Made by a program: the position numbers and the translations under genes. A stretch of 64,000 nucleotides of DNA from Actimicrobium antarcticum (lineage in GTDB: Bacteria > Pseudomonadota > Gammaproteobacteria > Burkholderiales > Burkholderiaceae_D). The DNA lies in assembly GCF_039536745.1 (NCBI RefSeq), contig NZ_BAAAZE010000014.1, positions 1 through 64,000 on the forward strand, written 5' to 3'. This document shows, one piece after another, positions 50,884 to 59,898 of the stretch; the stretch's first letter is position 1; each line of letters starts with the position of its first letter. The notes under the pieces are model-generated. The model saw nothing but the letters and a program-made list of their open reading frames with translations. It was not told the origin of the DNA and ran no database searches.

Positions 50884-51384
50884 TCAGTGAAAAAAGCCGT
50901 TGCCGGAGCCGCTCGCGGGACGGAATTTTGCGACCCGCGCAGCGCCCGAGATAACGCGCGACTTGCGCCCGCTCTGGTGCTTGAACCAACCGGGCAAGGC
51001 CGAGTTGCGTGCCAGCTTTTTCTTGCGGAAATTTTTTACCTTGACCGCGACCTGGTCGGGCGTCGGCGTATCGCGCAGCGCGTTGTCTTCCTGCGTGGTG
51101 GTGCCATTCCAGGCAGCGTGCATCGAGCTTTCGGCTTCCTGCATGCTGTCGGAAATGCTTTTACCGACATCGCTGGCAGCTTCCTGCACATCCTTGTGCA
51201 TCTTCCGCAGTTCATCAAGCTCGATTTCGCGGCTGACTTCGGATTTGATTTGCGTCATGTAGCGCTGGGCGCGACCATACAGCGTGCCAGCCATACGTGC
51301 TACGCGCGGCAGTTTTTCCGGGCCGATGACGATTAGTGCAACCACGCCTATCAGCGCAATCTTGGTAAGACCGAGATCAATCAT
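50884..51384 (-). CDS. tatB: Sec-independent translocase TatB
   Basis: TatB forms the substrate-receptor complex with TatC. The 166-residue protein has the N-terminal membrane helix (MIDLGLTKIALIGVVALIVIGPEKLPRVARM) with the conserved Gly-Pro. A long amphipathic helix follows, and then a charged helical region (EIELDELRKMHKDVQEAASDVGKSISDSMQEAE). A basic tail ends the protein (FRKKKLARNSALPGWFKHQSGRKSR). It lies between tatA and tatC. Confidence 0.93.
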   Translation of the reverse strand: MIDLGLTKIALIGVVALIVIGPEKLPRVARMAGTLYGRAQRYMTQIKSEVSREIELDELRKMHKDVQEAASDVGKSISDSMQEAESSMHAAWNGTTTQEDNALRDTPTPDQVAVKVKNFRKKKLARNSALPGWFKHQSGRKSRVISGAARVAKFRPASGSGNGFFH

Positions 51385-51440
51385 GTCGGGGACTCAAAGT
51401 GAATCGATACGGTTGCGCAGCCTATACGCAACCGGTCGCA

Positions 51441-51668
51441 TCAGCCTTTTGTCTTCTCTTTCGCCTCAACGTCGATGGTGCCCTTGTCGCTGCTCTGGGC
51501 TGCTTTTGCGGCCTTCTCGGCGGCATCATCCTCGCCTTTCACGCCATCCTTGAAACCCTTGACGGCCTTGCCCAGATCGCCGCCCATGCTGCCAATTTTC
51601 TTGGTACCGAAGACCAGCATCACGATCACCAGAACGATCAACCAATGCCAAATGCTAAATGAACCCAT
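51441..51668 (-). CDS. tatA: Sec-independent translocase TatA
   Basis: TatA oligomerises to form the translocation pathway. The 75-residue protein has a single membrane helix (SIWHWLIVLVIVMLVFGTKKIG). The conserved Phe-Gly hinge, an amphipathic helix (GGDLGKAVKGFKDGVK) and an acidic, Lys-rich tail follow. It is the first of the tatABC genes, which directly follow the HIT gene and the his operon. Confidence 0.95.
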   Translation of the reverse strand: MGSFSIWHWLIVLVIVMLVFGTKKIGSMGGDLGKAVKGFKDGVKGEDDAAEKAAKAAQSSDKGTIDVEAKEKTKG

Positions 51669-51720
51669 TACAGTTTCTCCTTGCCATTACAAATGAAATA
51701 CGGTGAGTTGACAGATATTG

Positions 51721-52092
51721 CTAGCGTTGTCCGCGCCACGGCTGCGGGCCACCGAGTACGTGCAGGTGCAAATGGTACACCTCCTGACCGCCGTCCGGGC
51801 CGGTGTTAAAAACGGTCTTGAAACCGCCCTTGGTGCCTGTTGCCGAATCATTCACGTAACCACAACCCTGCTCGGCCGCCAGCTTTGGTGCCAGCAACAT
51901 CATCTTGCCCAGCACTGCCGCGTGCGCATCCGTGCAATCGGCCAGCGTGGCCACGTGCTGCTTCGGGACGATCAGAAAATGCACTGGCGCTGCGGGGTGG
52001 ATGTCCTTGAACGCAAGCACATCGTCGTCCTCGTAAATGACTGTCGAGGGAATCTGTTTCGCCGTGATCTTGCAAAAAATACAGTCGCTCAT
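51721..52092 (-). CDS. HIT-family nucleotide-binding protein
   Basis: A 123-residue histidine-triad protein of the HinT type. It starts MSDCIFCKITAKQIPSTVIYEDDDVLAFKDIHPAAPVHFLIVPKQH and ends with the active motif HLHLHVLGG (His-x-His-x-His). Such proteins hydrolyse purine nucleoside phosphoramidates. ATG 52092 is the family start; the upstream in-frame codon at 52149 would overlap hisE. It lies between hisE and tatA, a common arrangement in this order. Confidence 0.94.
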   Translation of the reverse strand: MSDCIFCKITAKQIPSTVIYEDDDVLAFKDIHPAAPVHFLIVPKQHVATLADCTDAHAAVLGKMMLLAPKLAAEQGCGYVNDSATGTKGGFKTVFNTGPDGGQEVYHLHLHVLGGPQPWRGQR

Positions 52093-52145
52093 GCTGCTCC
52101 CAGGGGGTGATGGTACGTTGCGGCAACGCGCAACCTGTGACGAAA

Positions 52146-52508
52146 TCAATCGCCGTTTTTTTCACGCTCGATCAGTTTGCGATTGGCCTTTTCTTCCAGC
52201 CCGGACAGGCCTTCGCGTCGCGCCAGTTCATCCAGTACCTGTTGCGGAGTGAGGTCGAACTGCGCCAGCAGGATCAGCGTATGGAACCACAGGTCGGCGC
52301 ATTCGTAGAGCACTTTACTGGTGTCACCATCGACCCGTGCATCCTTGGCAGCCATCACGGTTTCCGTGGCTTCTTCGCCGATTTTTTTCAGGATGGCGTC
52401 GTCACCTTTGGAAAACAGCCGGGCAACATAGGATTGCGCCGGGTCGCCACCATTGGCAGGCTTGCGACTTTCGATGACTGCGGCGATGCGCTGGAGAGTT
52501 GTACTCAT
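52146..52508 (-). CDS. hisE: Phosphoribosyl-ATP pyrophosphohydrolase
   Basis: HisE removes pyrophosphate from phosphoribosyl-ATP, the second histidine-biosynthetic step. The 120-residue MazG-like helical protein contains KKIGEEATETVMAAKD and the YECADLWFHTLILLAQFDLTPQQVLDELARREG segment with acidic metal ligands. In this genome it is separate from hisI. The gap of 108 bases after hisI shows no gene. Confidence 0.95.
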   Translation of the reverse strand: MSTTLQRIAAVIESRKPANGGDPAQSYVARLFSKGDDAILKKIGEEATETVMAAKDARVDGDTSKVLYECADLWFHTLILLAQFDLTPQQVLDELARREGLSGLEEKANRKLIEREKNGD

Positions 52509-52616
52509 GATGTGCTGCTGCGTTCGCGCGCAAACGCAGTCGAAACCTTTAATGAAGAAAAAGAGGAACGCCGCTGAGATGGCGCCACTTGTTCGCGGGT
52601 TATTCGTCCACCGCCG

Positions 52617-53021
52617 TTACTTGTAGATCGTGGCCGGATCGACCAGGACGGGATCAACACTGTTCCAGTCACCGTCCCCCACCACGCCTTCGAATTTCTG
52701 GAAGAAGCACGAATGCCGCCCGGTATGACAGGCAATTTCACCGGCCTGTTCGACCCGCAACAAGACCACATCTTCGTCGCAATCGAGCCGTATCTCATGG
52801 ACCTTCTGGATATGTCCGGACTCCTCGCCCTTGTGCCACAACTTCTTGCGCGAGCGACTCCAGTACACCGCTTCGCCCGACTCGACCGTACGCTCCAGCG
52901 CATCACGGTTCATCCAGGCAAACATCAGCACATCGTTCGAGCCGACCTCCTGGGCAATCACCGGCACCAGACCGTATTCGTCCCACTTGACCTTGTTCAG
53001 CCACTTCGCCTTGATACTCAT
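52617..53021 (-). CDS. hisI: Phosphoribosyl-AMP cyclohydrolase
   Basis: HisI opens the adenine ring of phosphoribosyl-AMP. The 134-residue protein has the zinc- and magnesium-binding segments WSRSRKKLWHKGEESGH, RLDCDEDVVLLRVEQ and ACHTGRHSCFF. Its ATG overlaps the end of hisF by four bases. Length corresponds to the single-function enzyme rather than a HisIE fusion. Confidence 0.95.
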   Translation of the reverse strand: MSIKAKWLNKVKWDEYGLVPVIAQEVGSNDVLMFAWMNRDALERTVESGEAVYWSRSRKKLWHKGEESGHIQKVHEIRLDCDEDVVLLRVEQAGEIACHTGRHSCFFQKFEGVVGDGDWNSVDPVLVDPATIYK

Positions 53022-53782
53022 GACAATCTCATTGGAATCTGTTGCGCCGCCATGAATTGCTTGGCTTCCGCAATCGTATGGTGGCCGTAATGGAAAATGC
53101 TGGCCGCCAGCACCGCATCGGCCTTGCCGATCCGGATGCCATCGACCAGATCCTGCAAACCGCCCACGCCTCCGGATGCTACCACCGGAATGTTGACGGC
53201 ATCCGAGACCGCTGCCGTCAGTGCCAGGTCAAAACCGCTGCGGGTGCCGTCGCGGTCCATGCTGGTCAGCAGCAGTTCACCGGCACCGAATTCGGCCATC
53301 TTGCGGGCCCATTCGATGACGTCCAGGCCGGTCGGCTTGCGTCCGCCGTGGGTAAAGACTTCCCACTTGTTGTCGCCGGTACGCTTGGCATCGATCGCGA
53401 CCACGATGCATTGCGAACCGTACTTGTGGGCGGCATCAAACACGAGTTGCGGATTGCTGATTGCAGACGAATTGATGCTGACCTTGTCGGCGCCGGCATT
53501 AAGCAGGCGGCGCACGTCTTCGACCACCCGCACGCCACCACCCACGGTCAGCGGAATGAATACCTTCGATGCCACCGCTTCGATGATATGGAGGATCAGA
53601 TCACGTGCATCCGAGGTCGCCGTGATGTCGAGAAAGGTAATCTCGTCGGCGCCCTGATCGTCGTAGCGCTGGGCGATTTCAACCGGGTCACCCGCGTCGC
53701 GCAGCTCCAGGAAATTGATGCCCTTGACCACGCGACCAGCGGTCACGTCGAGGCAGGGAATGATGCGTTTTGCCAGCGTCAT
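53018..53782 (-). CDS. hisF: Imidazole glycerol phosphate synthase, cyclase subunit
   Basis: HisF uses ammonia from HisH to form imidazole glycerol phosphate and AICAR. The 254-residue TIM barrel has the catalytic aspartates in IPCLDVTAGRVVKG and VVAIDAKRTGDN. The phosphate-binding loops are VGGGVR and ASGGVG. ATG 53782 overlaps the hisA stop (ATGA). It is a paralogue of HisA by family history. Confidence 0.96.
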   Translation of the reverse strand: MTLAKRIIPCLDVTAGRVVKGINFLELRDAGDPVEIAQRYDDQGADEITFLDITATSDARDLILHIIEAVASKVFIPLTVGGGVRVVEDVRRLLNAGADKVSINSSAISNPQLVFDAAHKYGSQCIVVAIDAKRTGDNKWEVFTHGGRKPTGLDVIEWARKMAEFGAGELLLTSMDRDGTRSGFDLALTAAVSDAVNIPVVASGGVGGLQDLVDGIRIGKADAVLAASIFHYGHHTIAEAKQFMAAQQIPMRLS

Positions 53783-54573
53783 GGGGTGTCGATGATCGAT
53801 TGCTGATAGTCGGCATCGAGCTGGTCGGCGCGCTCCTGCGCCAAGCGCAGGTCGAGCGTGCCTTCGTAGATCGACCGGCCGCAGATCACGCCTTCGATGC
53901 CTTCGCTCTGCACCGCACATAGTGCTTCGACATCCGTGATGTTGTGCACGCCACCGGAGGCAATGACCGGAATCGTCATGCTCTGGGCCAGCCGTACGGT
54001 GGCTTCCATGTTGATGCCGCCCATCATGCCGTCGCGGCCGATGTCGGTATAGACGATGGCTTCGCAACCGTAGTCTTCGAATTTTTTTGCCAGATCGATG
54101 ACTTCGTGGCCGGTCAGCTTGCTCCAGCCATCGGTGGCAACCTTGCCATCACGGGCATCGAGGCCGACGATGATCTGACCTGGGAACGCGCTGCAGGCGT
54201 CTTGCAGGAAGCCGGGATTCTTGACCGCGGCGGTGCCGATGATGATGTAGCTCAGGCCGCCATCGAGATAGCGTTCGATGGTGTCGAGGTCACGGATACC
54301 GCCACCCAGCTGGACCGGGATTTCATCGATGCCGTTGGCTGCGGCGTAGTCGCGCACAGCCTTGATGATGGCCTTGACCGCGGCTTCGTTTTTTGGCCTG
54401 CCGGCGAAGGCACCATTGAGGTCGACCAGATGCAGGCGACGCGCGCCTTGCTGCAGCCAGTGGAGCGCCATCGCGCCCGGGTCTTCGGAGAATACGGTGG
54501 CCTGATCCATGTCACCTTGTTTCAGGCGAACACAATGACCGTCTTTGAGATCGATAGCGGGAATGAGCAACAT
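53779..54573 (-). CDS. hisA: Phosphoribosylformimino-AICAR isomerase
   Basis: HisA isomerises ProFAR to PRFAR. The 264-residue TIM barrel has the catalytic residues in LIPAIDLKDGHCVRL and IVYTDIGRDGMMGG. The phosphate loops are QLGGGIRD and ASGGVHN. It is slightly longer than usual because of a C-terminal tail (DQLDADYQQSIIDTP). It overlaps hisF and follows hisH after 59 bases. Confidence 0.95.
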   Translation of the reverse strand: MLLIPAIDLKDGHCVRLKQGDMDQATVFSEDPGAMALHWLQQGARRLHLVDLNGAFAGRPKNEAAVKAIIKAVRDYAAANGIDEIPVQLGGGIRDLDTIERYLDGGLSYIIIGTAAVKNPGFLQDACSAFPGQIIVGLDARDGKVATDGWSKLTGHEVIDLAKKFEDYGCEAIVYTDIGRDGMMGGINMEATVRLAQSMTIPVIASGGVHNITDVEALCAVQSEGIEGVICGRSIYEGTLDLRLAQERADQLDADYQQSIIDTP

Positions 54574-54632
54574 GGCGGGCGGTTAAATTTTGTAGTGATT
54601 AAGTGGATGAAAAGCGATCAGGTCGACCGCGG

Positions 54633-55271
54633 TCAGGGATTCCAGTGCACGAAATTCTTGTAGAGCTGCAAGCCGGCCGATGCACTTTTTTCAGGATGAA
54701 ACTGGGTCGCAAAAATATTGTCCCGCGCAACGGCGCAGGCAAACGGTGCACCGTACAGGGTTTCGCCGGCGATGTGTGCCGCGTTGTCCGGTTGCGCATA
54801 ATAACTGTGCACGAAATAGAAATAGGTCTGGTCGGGAATGCCTTCCCAGAGCGGATGAGACATGGCTTGCCGCACGCGGTTCCAGCCCATCTGCGGCACC
54901 TTGAAACGCGAGCCGTCTTCCTGCAACTGGCCATCGAGCTGGAACTTGACGACCTTGCCTGGCAGCAGGCCGAGGCCCGGCGTATCGCCCTCTTCGCTCC
55001 AGTCAAACAGCAACTGCTCGCCGACGCAGACACCCAGCAGAGGCTTGGTACGTACCGCGTCGAGCAGCGCCTGCTGCAAACCGGACTCGCGCAGGCAGCG
55101 CATGCAATCGGGAATCGCGCCCTGCCCCGGCAAGACCAGACGATCCGCTGCGGCAATGACGTCGACATCACCCGAGATCCGGACATCGGCTTCAGGAGCC
55201 ACATGGCGCAGGGCCTGCGCTACCGAGCGCAGGTTGCCCATACCGTAATCGACTACGACAATTTTGTTCAT
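54633..55271 (-). CDS. hisH: Imidazole glycerol phosphate synthase, glutaminase subunit
   Basis: HisH releases ammonia from glutamine and channels it to HisF. The 212-residue class I amidotransferase has the nucleophile Cys in LLGVCVGEQLLFD. The triad His and Glu are in FATQFHPEKSASAG. The oxyanion-strand region is VLPGQGAIPDCM. It starts IVVVDYGMGNLRSV. All catalytic residues are present. Confidence 0.95.
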   Translation of the reverse strand: MNKIVVVDYGMGNLRSVAQALRHVAPEADVRISGDVDVIAAADRLVLPGQGAIPDCMRCLRESGLQQALLDAVRTKPLLGVCVGEQLLFDWSEEGDTPGLGLLPGKVVKFQLDGQLQEDGSRFKVPQMGWNRVRQAMSHPLWEGIPDQTYFYFVHSYYAQPDNAAHIAGETLYGAPFACAVARDNIFATQFHPEKSASAGLQLYKNFVHWNP

Positions 55272-55309
55272 GCTTGACGATCAGACGTCGATAAAAGAAA
55301 ACCGGCCAC

Positions 55310-55918
55310 TTACAGCGATCCTTTGGTCGACGGTATCGTGCCCGCGGAGCGCGGGTCGCGCTCGGCAGCCATGCGCAAGGCGCGGCCAAAAGCCTTGAAC
55401 ACTGTTTCACATTGGTGATGCGCATTGTCACCAAACAGATTGTCGATATGCAGCGATACCAATGCATGGTTGACGAATCCCTGGAAAAACTCATGCACCA
55501 GATCGACATCGAACGCACCGATCATGGCGCGGGTAAACACCACACGGAATTCCAGTCCCGGACGGCCGGAACAGTCGATCACGACACGCGACAGCGCTTC
55601 ATCGAGCGGTACATACGCGTGACCGTAGCGGCGCACGCCCTTCTTGTCGCCGATCGCTTGCGCGAAGGCCTGGCCTAGCGTGATGCCGACGTCTTCCACC
55701 GTGTGATGTGCGTCGATGTGCAGGTCACCATCGCAGTGAATGTCGAGGTCGATCAGGCCGTGACGCGCGATCTGGTCCAGCATGTGGTCGAGGAACGGCA
55801 CGCCCGTATTGAGCTTCTGTATACCGGTGCCGTCGAGGTTGATCGCGACACGGATTTTGGTTTCGTTGGTATTGCGTATAACGGCGGCGGTGCGCTGGAA
55901 TTCAGGTGCGGTTGGCAT
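55310..55918 (-). CDS. hisB: Imidazoleglycerol-phosphate dehydratase
   Basis: HisB dehydrates imidazole glycerol phosphate to the acetol phosphate. The 202-residue monofunctional enzyme has the metal-binding repeats FLDHMLDQIARHG and DAHHTVEDVGI, and later HEFFQGFVNHA and DNAHHQCE. ATG 55918 lies two bases before the hisC stop codon in the operon direction, and the family start matches. No phosphatase domain is fused, unlike in enterobacteria. Confidence 0.95.
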   Translation of the reverse strand: MPTAPEFQRTAAVIRNTNETKIRVAINLDGTGIQKLNTGVPFLDHMLDQIARHGLIDLDIHCDGDLHIDAHHTVEDVGITLGQAFAQAIGDKKGVRRYGHAYVPLDEALSRVVIDCSGRPGLEFRVVFTRAMIGAFDVDLVHEFFQGFVNHALVSLHIDNLFGDNAHHQCETVFKAFGRALRMAAERDPRSAGTIPSTKGSL

Positions 55919-55919
55919 G

Positions 55920-57020
55920 TTACGGTCCGGAGGTCGGTAAAAGGGAGGCGGTAAGCGCGGCAAGAAACAGGGCATTTTCTTCCGGCGTGCTGACGGTAAT
56001 CCGTAAGCAATCTTCCAGCAGAGAATGCATTTTACCCACATTTTTCACCAGTACTTTGCGCGCCAGCAGATCGGCAAAAACCGCATCGGCCGTTTTGCCC
56101 TCCGCGCGAATCCGGATCAGCAGAAAATTTGCCGAGGACGGGAACACGTGGACACCCGGCAGTGCCGCCAGCGCCGACCCGAGCAGGTGGCGTTGCGCGC
56201 GTAACGCCGCGGCCTGTTCGGCCAGCACGTCGGCATGTTCCAGTACAAATTCGGCGGCGGCCTGGGTCAGCACATTGATGTTGTAGGGTGGTCGTACCTT
56301 GTCGAATTCCGCCAGCAAGGCGGCACTGGCCGACATGTAGCCGAGGCGAATGCCGGCCAGTCCCAGCTTGGAGACGGTGCGCATGACCAGCAGATTGTCG
56401 AACTCGGCCAGCCGTGACATGAAGCTCGCTGGCGCAAACGGCTGGTAGGCTTCATCGACGATGACGATGCCGCTGTCACCGACAGCCCGGATGATCTCGA
56501 CCATGTCGTCGGCGTCGAACAGCGTGCCGGTCGGATTGTTCGGATAGGCCAGATAAGTGATCGCCGGACGGTGTTCGGCAATCGCCGCCAGCATCGCGGC
56601 CTTGTCCAGCGTCAGGTCGGCCTGCAGGGGTACACCGATGAATTCGAGGCCGGCAAAACGCGCCGACATCGCATACATGACGAAGCCCGGCAACGGCGCG
56701 AGCACCTTTGCACCGGGACGCGCGCAGGCTACCGAGACCATCGCGATCAGTTCATCCGAGCCATTGCCCAGCACGACATCGAACCCCGCCGGCACGCCGA
56801 AGTGGGCGCACAGGCTGGCCTTCAGGCTGGCGTAGGTCGGCACCGGATAGCGGTTCATCGCGACCTCGGCCAAACGTGCGCCGAGTTGCATGCGCAGTTT
56901 GGGTGACAGCTGGTACGGATTTTCCATGGCGTCGAGTTTCACGAAACCATCGGCGTCCTGCACGTGATACGCCGACAGGGCCCGGATCTCTGGGCGAATG
57001 ATGTTTTCAATCAGTGACAT
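55920..57020 (-). CDS. hisC: Histidinol-phosphate aminotransferase
   Basis: HisC converts imidazole acetol phosphate to histidinol phosphate using glutamate. The 366-residue fold-type I PLP enzyme contains LDAMENPYQLSP and VLGNGSDELIAMVS. YPNNPTGTLFD, VDEAYQPFAP and the PLP lysine in MRTVSKLGLAGIRLGYM are also present. It is followed by hisB after one base. Upstream lies the DNA methyltransferase gene, 30 bases away. Confidence 0.95.
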   Translation of the reverse strand: MSLIENIIRPEIRALSAYHVQDADGFVKLDAMENPYQLSPKLRMQLGARLAEVAMNRYPVPTYASLKASLCAHFGVPAGFDVVLGNGSDELIAMVSVACARPGAKVLAPLPGFVMYAMSARFAGLEFIGVPLQADLTLDKAAMLAAIAEHRPAITYLAYPNNPTGTLFDADDMVEIIRAVGDSGIVIVDEAYQPFAPASFMSRLAEFDNLLVMRTVSKLGLAGIRLGYMSASAALLAEFDKVRPPYNINVLTQAAAEFVLEHADVLAEQAAALRAQRHLLGSALAALPGVHVFPSSANFLLIRIRAEGKTADAVFADLLARKVLVKNVGKMHSLLEDCLRITVSTPEENALFLAALTASLLPTSGP

Positions 57021-57050
57021 GGTGTGGTTTCCGGTTATGCAATTTAAACA

Positions 57051-57854
57051 TCAGGCTGGTGCTGGAGCCGGGACCGGGTCATCCGACATGTGTGCGACAA
57101 CGCCCTGCTGCGCCAGTCGCTGCGCAATCATCGCGCAGTAATCCGGATTCAGCTCGAACCCGACAAACTGGCGGCCGCAACGTTTTGCCGCCACTGCCGT
57201 GGTGCCGCTACCCATGAAAGGATCGAGCACCACGCCACCGGGCGGACAGGACGCCTTGACCATGCGCTCGATGATTTCGAGCGGCTTTTGCGTCGGATGA
57301 TCGGCCCGTTCGCGATGCTCGCGATGCAGGCGCGAAACGCTCCAGACATCCTTCGGGTTGTAACCCAGTTCCAGCCATTTGGCGCCAACGAAAATCGACC
57401 GCGAGCGCGCCTTCTTGGTCACCGCGTCGTACGGCACGCGGATGGCATCGAGGTCGAAGTGGTAATCCCTGGCCATCACGAAAAAACCGATCGTGTCATG
57501 CACTGACGAGTACTTGCGCACCGACCCGCCCATCGACGGCACGCGGCGATCCCAGACGATTTCGTTGACCATCGTCATGCGCTGTTTCAGCATCACGAAG
57601 ACTTCCGGCGAATAGCGCCAGGTCAGGAAAATGTACAGACTGCCGTTGGCCTTGAGCTTGGGTAGCGCCGCATCGATCCAGCGTTCCATCCACTGCAGAT
57701 AGTCGGCGGTGGCCAGCTTGTCCGAGTCGTTGCCGTAATCCTTGCCCAGGCCATACGGCGGATCAGCCAGGATCAGGTCGATCGCGCCATCGGGAATCCG
57801 CGCCAGCCCTGCCAGCGCATCTTCGCAAAAGACCTGGTTCAGCCAGTCAGCCAC
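57051..57854 (-). CDS. Orphan DNA adenine/cytosine N-methyltransferase
   Basis: A 267-residue amino-methyltransferase of the beta class: the catalytic motif DPPYGLG (motif IV, near residue 31) comes before the SAM-binding motif DPFMGSGTTAVAAKR (motif I, near residue 214). The target-recognition region lies between them. DPPY suggests N6-adenine methylation. No restriction enzyme gene is adjacent, so it is an orphan, possibly regulatory. It is embedded in the his operon between hisD and hisC, 15 and 30 bases from each, so it is co-expressed with histidine genes. The recognition sequence cannot be read. Confidence 0.9.
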   Translation of the reverse strand: MADWLNQVFCEDALAGLARIPDGAIDLILADPPYGLGKDYGNDSDKLATADYLQWMERWIDAALPKLKANGSLYIFLTWRYSPEVFVMLKQRMTMVNEIVWDRRVPSMGGSVRKYSSVHDTIGFFVMARDYHFDLDAIRVPYDAVTKKARSRSIFVGAKWLELGYNPKDVWSVSRLHREHRERADHPTQKPLEIIERMVKASCPPGGVVLDPFMGSGTTAVAAKRCGRQFVGFELNPDYCAMIAQRLAQQGVVAHMSDDPVPAPAPA

Positions 57855-57869
57855 GGCCGGATCCCGGCT

Positions 57870-59183
57870 TCACCGGAAACGCATTTCCGCCGAACGGGCA
57901 TGGGCCTGCAAGCCTTCGCCATAGGCCAGTTCGGCAGCGATCTTGCCCAGCGTGTGCGCACCGGCGGCGCTGACATGGATGATCGACGAGCGCTTCTGGA
58001 AATCGTAGACGCCCAGCGGCGACGAAAAACGCGCCGTGCGCGAGGTCGGCAACACATGGTTCGGACCGGCGCAATAGTCGCCCAGCGCTTCGGATGAAAA
58101 CCGTCCGAGGAACATGGCGCCAGCGTGGCGGATCCGGTCGGCCCAGCGCTGCGGGTCTTGCGCAGAAATTTCCAGATGCTCGGCGGCGATCCGGTTGGCG
58201 ATCGCGCAGGCTTCTTCCATGTCGCGCACCTTGACCAGCGCACCGCGATTGGTCAGCGAGGTGGCGATCACGTCCTTGCGTGGCATGTCGGCGAGCAGGC
58301 GGTTGATGCTGGCTTCGACCGCGACCAGATACGCCGCGTCAGGGCACAGCAGGATCGATTGCGCCAGCTCGTCATGTTCGGCCTGCGAAAACAGGTCCAT
58401 CGCGATCCAGTCCGGATCGGTGCTGCCGTCACAGATCACCAGAATCTCGGAAGGCCCGGCAATCATGTCGATACCGACGGTGCCGAACACGCGACGCTTG
58501 GCAGCGGCCACGTAGGCATTGCCGGGCCCGACGATCTTGTCGACTTGCGGAATGGTCGCAGTCCCGTAGGCCAGCGCACCGACAGCTTGCGCACCACCGA
58601 TCGTGAACACGCGATCGACGCCGGCAATCGCGGCTGCGGCCAGTACCAGCTGGTTTTTGACGCCGGCAGGGGTTGGCACCACCATGATGATTTCAGAGAC
58701 GCCCGCCACCCTGGCCGGAATCGCGTTCATCAGCACCGACGACGGATAGGCCGCCTTGCCGCCCGGGACATAGATACCGACGCGGTCCAGCGGCGTGACT
58801 TTCTGGCCCAGCACGGACCCGTCGGCTTCGGTGTAGGTGAAGCCGGCCGAACCGCATTCCTGCTTTTGCCGCTCGTGATAACTGCGCACGCGATCCGCGG
58901 CCTGCTGCAACGCATCGCGGCGGACCGGCGAGAGGTTCTCCAGCGCGGCATGCAATTCGGCCTGCGCGATTTCGAGCGTGCTGACGCGGTCGGCTGCGAG
59001 GCGGTCGAACTGATTGGTGAACTCCAGCACGGCGTCGTCGCCACGCCGCTTCACTTCCGCCAGGATATGCGCGGCAGCCTGGTCGATGGCCGCGTCTTCC
59101 ACGGTGTCGAAGGCCAGCACGGCATCGAGCTGCGCCAGGAAATCGGGTTCGGTCGAATCAAGTTTGCGGATCGGGAGTGTCAT
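57870..59183 (-). CDS. hisD: Histidinol dehydrogenase
   Basis: HisD oxidises histidinol to histidine in two NAD-dependent steps. The 437-residue protein contains VPGGKAAYPSSVLMNAIPARVAGV, IGGAQAVGALAYGT and VGPGNAYVAAAKR. GPSEILVI, the zinc and catalytic region QAEHDELAQ and the C-terminal AAEHLEI motif are also visible. It follows hisG after 20 bases. Confidence 0.96.
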   Translation of the reverse strand: MTLPIRKLDSTEPDFLAQLDAVLAFDTVEDAAIDQAAAHILAEVKRRGDDAVLEFTNQFDRLAADRVSTLEIAQAELHAALENLSPVRRDALQQAADRVRSYHERQKQECGSAGFTYTEADGSVLGQKVTPLDRVGIYVPGGKAAYPSSVLMNAIPARVAGVSEIIMVVPTPAGVKNQLVLAAAAIAGVDRVFTIGGAQAVGALAYGTATIPQVDKIVGPGNAYVAAAKRRVFGTVGIDMIAGPSEILVICDGSTDPDWIAMDLFSQAEHDELAQSILLCPDAAYLVAVEASINRLLADMPRKDVIATSLTNRGALVKVRDMEEACAIANRIAAEHLEISAQDPQRWADRIRHAGAMFLGRFSSEALGDYCAGPNHVLPTSRTARFSSPLGVYDFQKRSSIIHVSAAGAHTLGKIAAELAYGEGLQAHARSAEMRFR

Positions 59184-59203
59184 CGCGAGGTTGCTTTCTG
59201 TAT

Positions 59204-59863
59204 CTACGTTGATTGTGCGATCCGGGTGGCTCTTTCGAACGCTTCCAGAATCGGCTGCAGGCGCTCACGCTTGAGTTTCAGGGCGGCCTGATTCACCACC
59301 AGCCGCGCCGAAATTTCCATGATGTGCTCGACTTCGACGAGGTTGTTGGCGCGCAGCGTATTGCCGGTGCTGACCATGTCGACAATCGCATCCGACAACC
59401 CGACCAGCGGCGCCAGCTCCATCGACCCGTACAGCTTGATCAGGTCGACGTGCACCCCTTTCGAGGCAAAGTGTTCGCGGGCGGTTTGCACATACTTGGT
59501 CGCCACGCGCAGTCGCGCGCCATGCCGTACCGCCGTTGCGTAATCAAACCCGGCCTGCACCGCCACCGACATGCGGCAATTGGCGATATTCAGGTCGATC
59601 GGCTGGTACAGGCCTTCGCCACCATGTTCTTTCAGGACATCCTTGCCGGCGACACCGAAGTCAGCCGCGCCGTACTGCACGTAGGTCGGCACATCCGAGG
59701 CGCGCACGATGATCACGCGGACATACGGGTCATTGGTCGGCAGGATCAGTTTGCGCGAGGTTTCCGGATCTTCGGTGACCATGATGCCGGCAGCTTCGAG
59801 CAACGGGATGGTTTCTTCGAAGATGCGGCCCTTCGACAGGGCCAGGGTGAGTTGCTGTTCCAT
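59204..59863 (-). CDS. hisG: ATP phosphoribosyltransferase, short form
   Basis: HisG joins ATP and PRPP in the first committed step of histidine synthesis. The 219-residue protein is the short form (HisGs): LTLALSKGRIFEETIPLLEAAGI at the start and the PRPP loop VDMVSTGNTLRANNLVEVE near residue 160. No C-terminal histidine-binding regulatory domain is present. Short HisG works only with HisZ, which is not in this window. ATG 59863 is the family start; an extension to 59899 would run up to the murA stop. Confidence 0.93.
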   Translation of the reverse strand: MEQQLTLALSKGRIFEETIPLLEAAGIMVTEDPETSRKLILPTNDPYVRVIIVRASDVPTYVQYGAADFGVAGKDVLKEHGGEGLYQPIDLNIANCRMSVAVQAGFDYATAVRHGARLRVATKYVQTAREHFASKGVHVDLIKLYGSMELAPLVGLSDAIVDMVSTGNTLRANNLVEVEHIMEISARLVVNQAALKLKRERLQPILEAFERATRIAQST

Positions 59864-59898
59864 GGGGATGGTTGTTGGTCCTGATGTGGGCATGTGCA

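Noticed and set aside
58125..59291. 388-codon plus-strand frame opposite hisD
   Set aside because: It is antisense to hisD, which has all family motifs. Long antisense frames are expected in GC-rich DNA.
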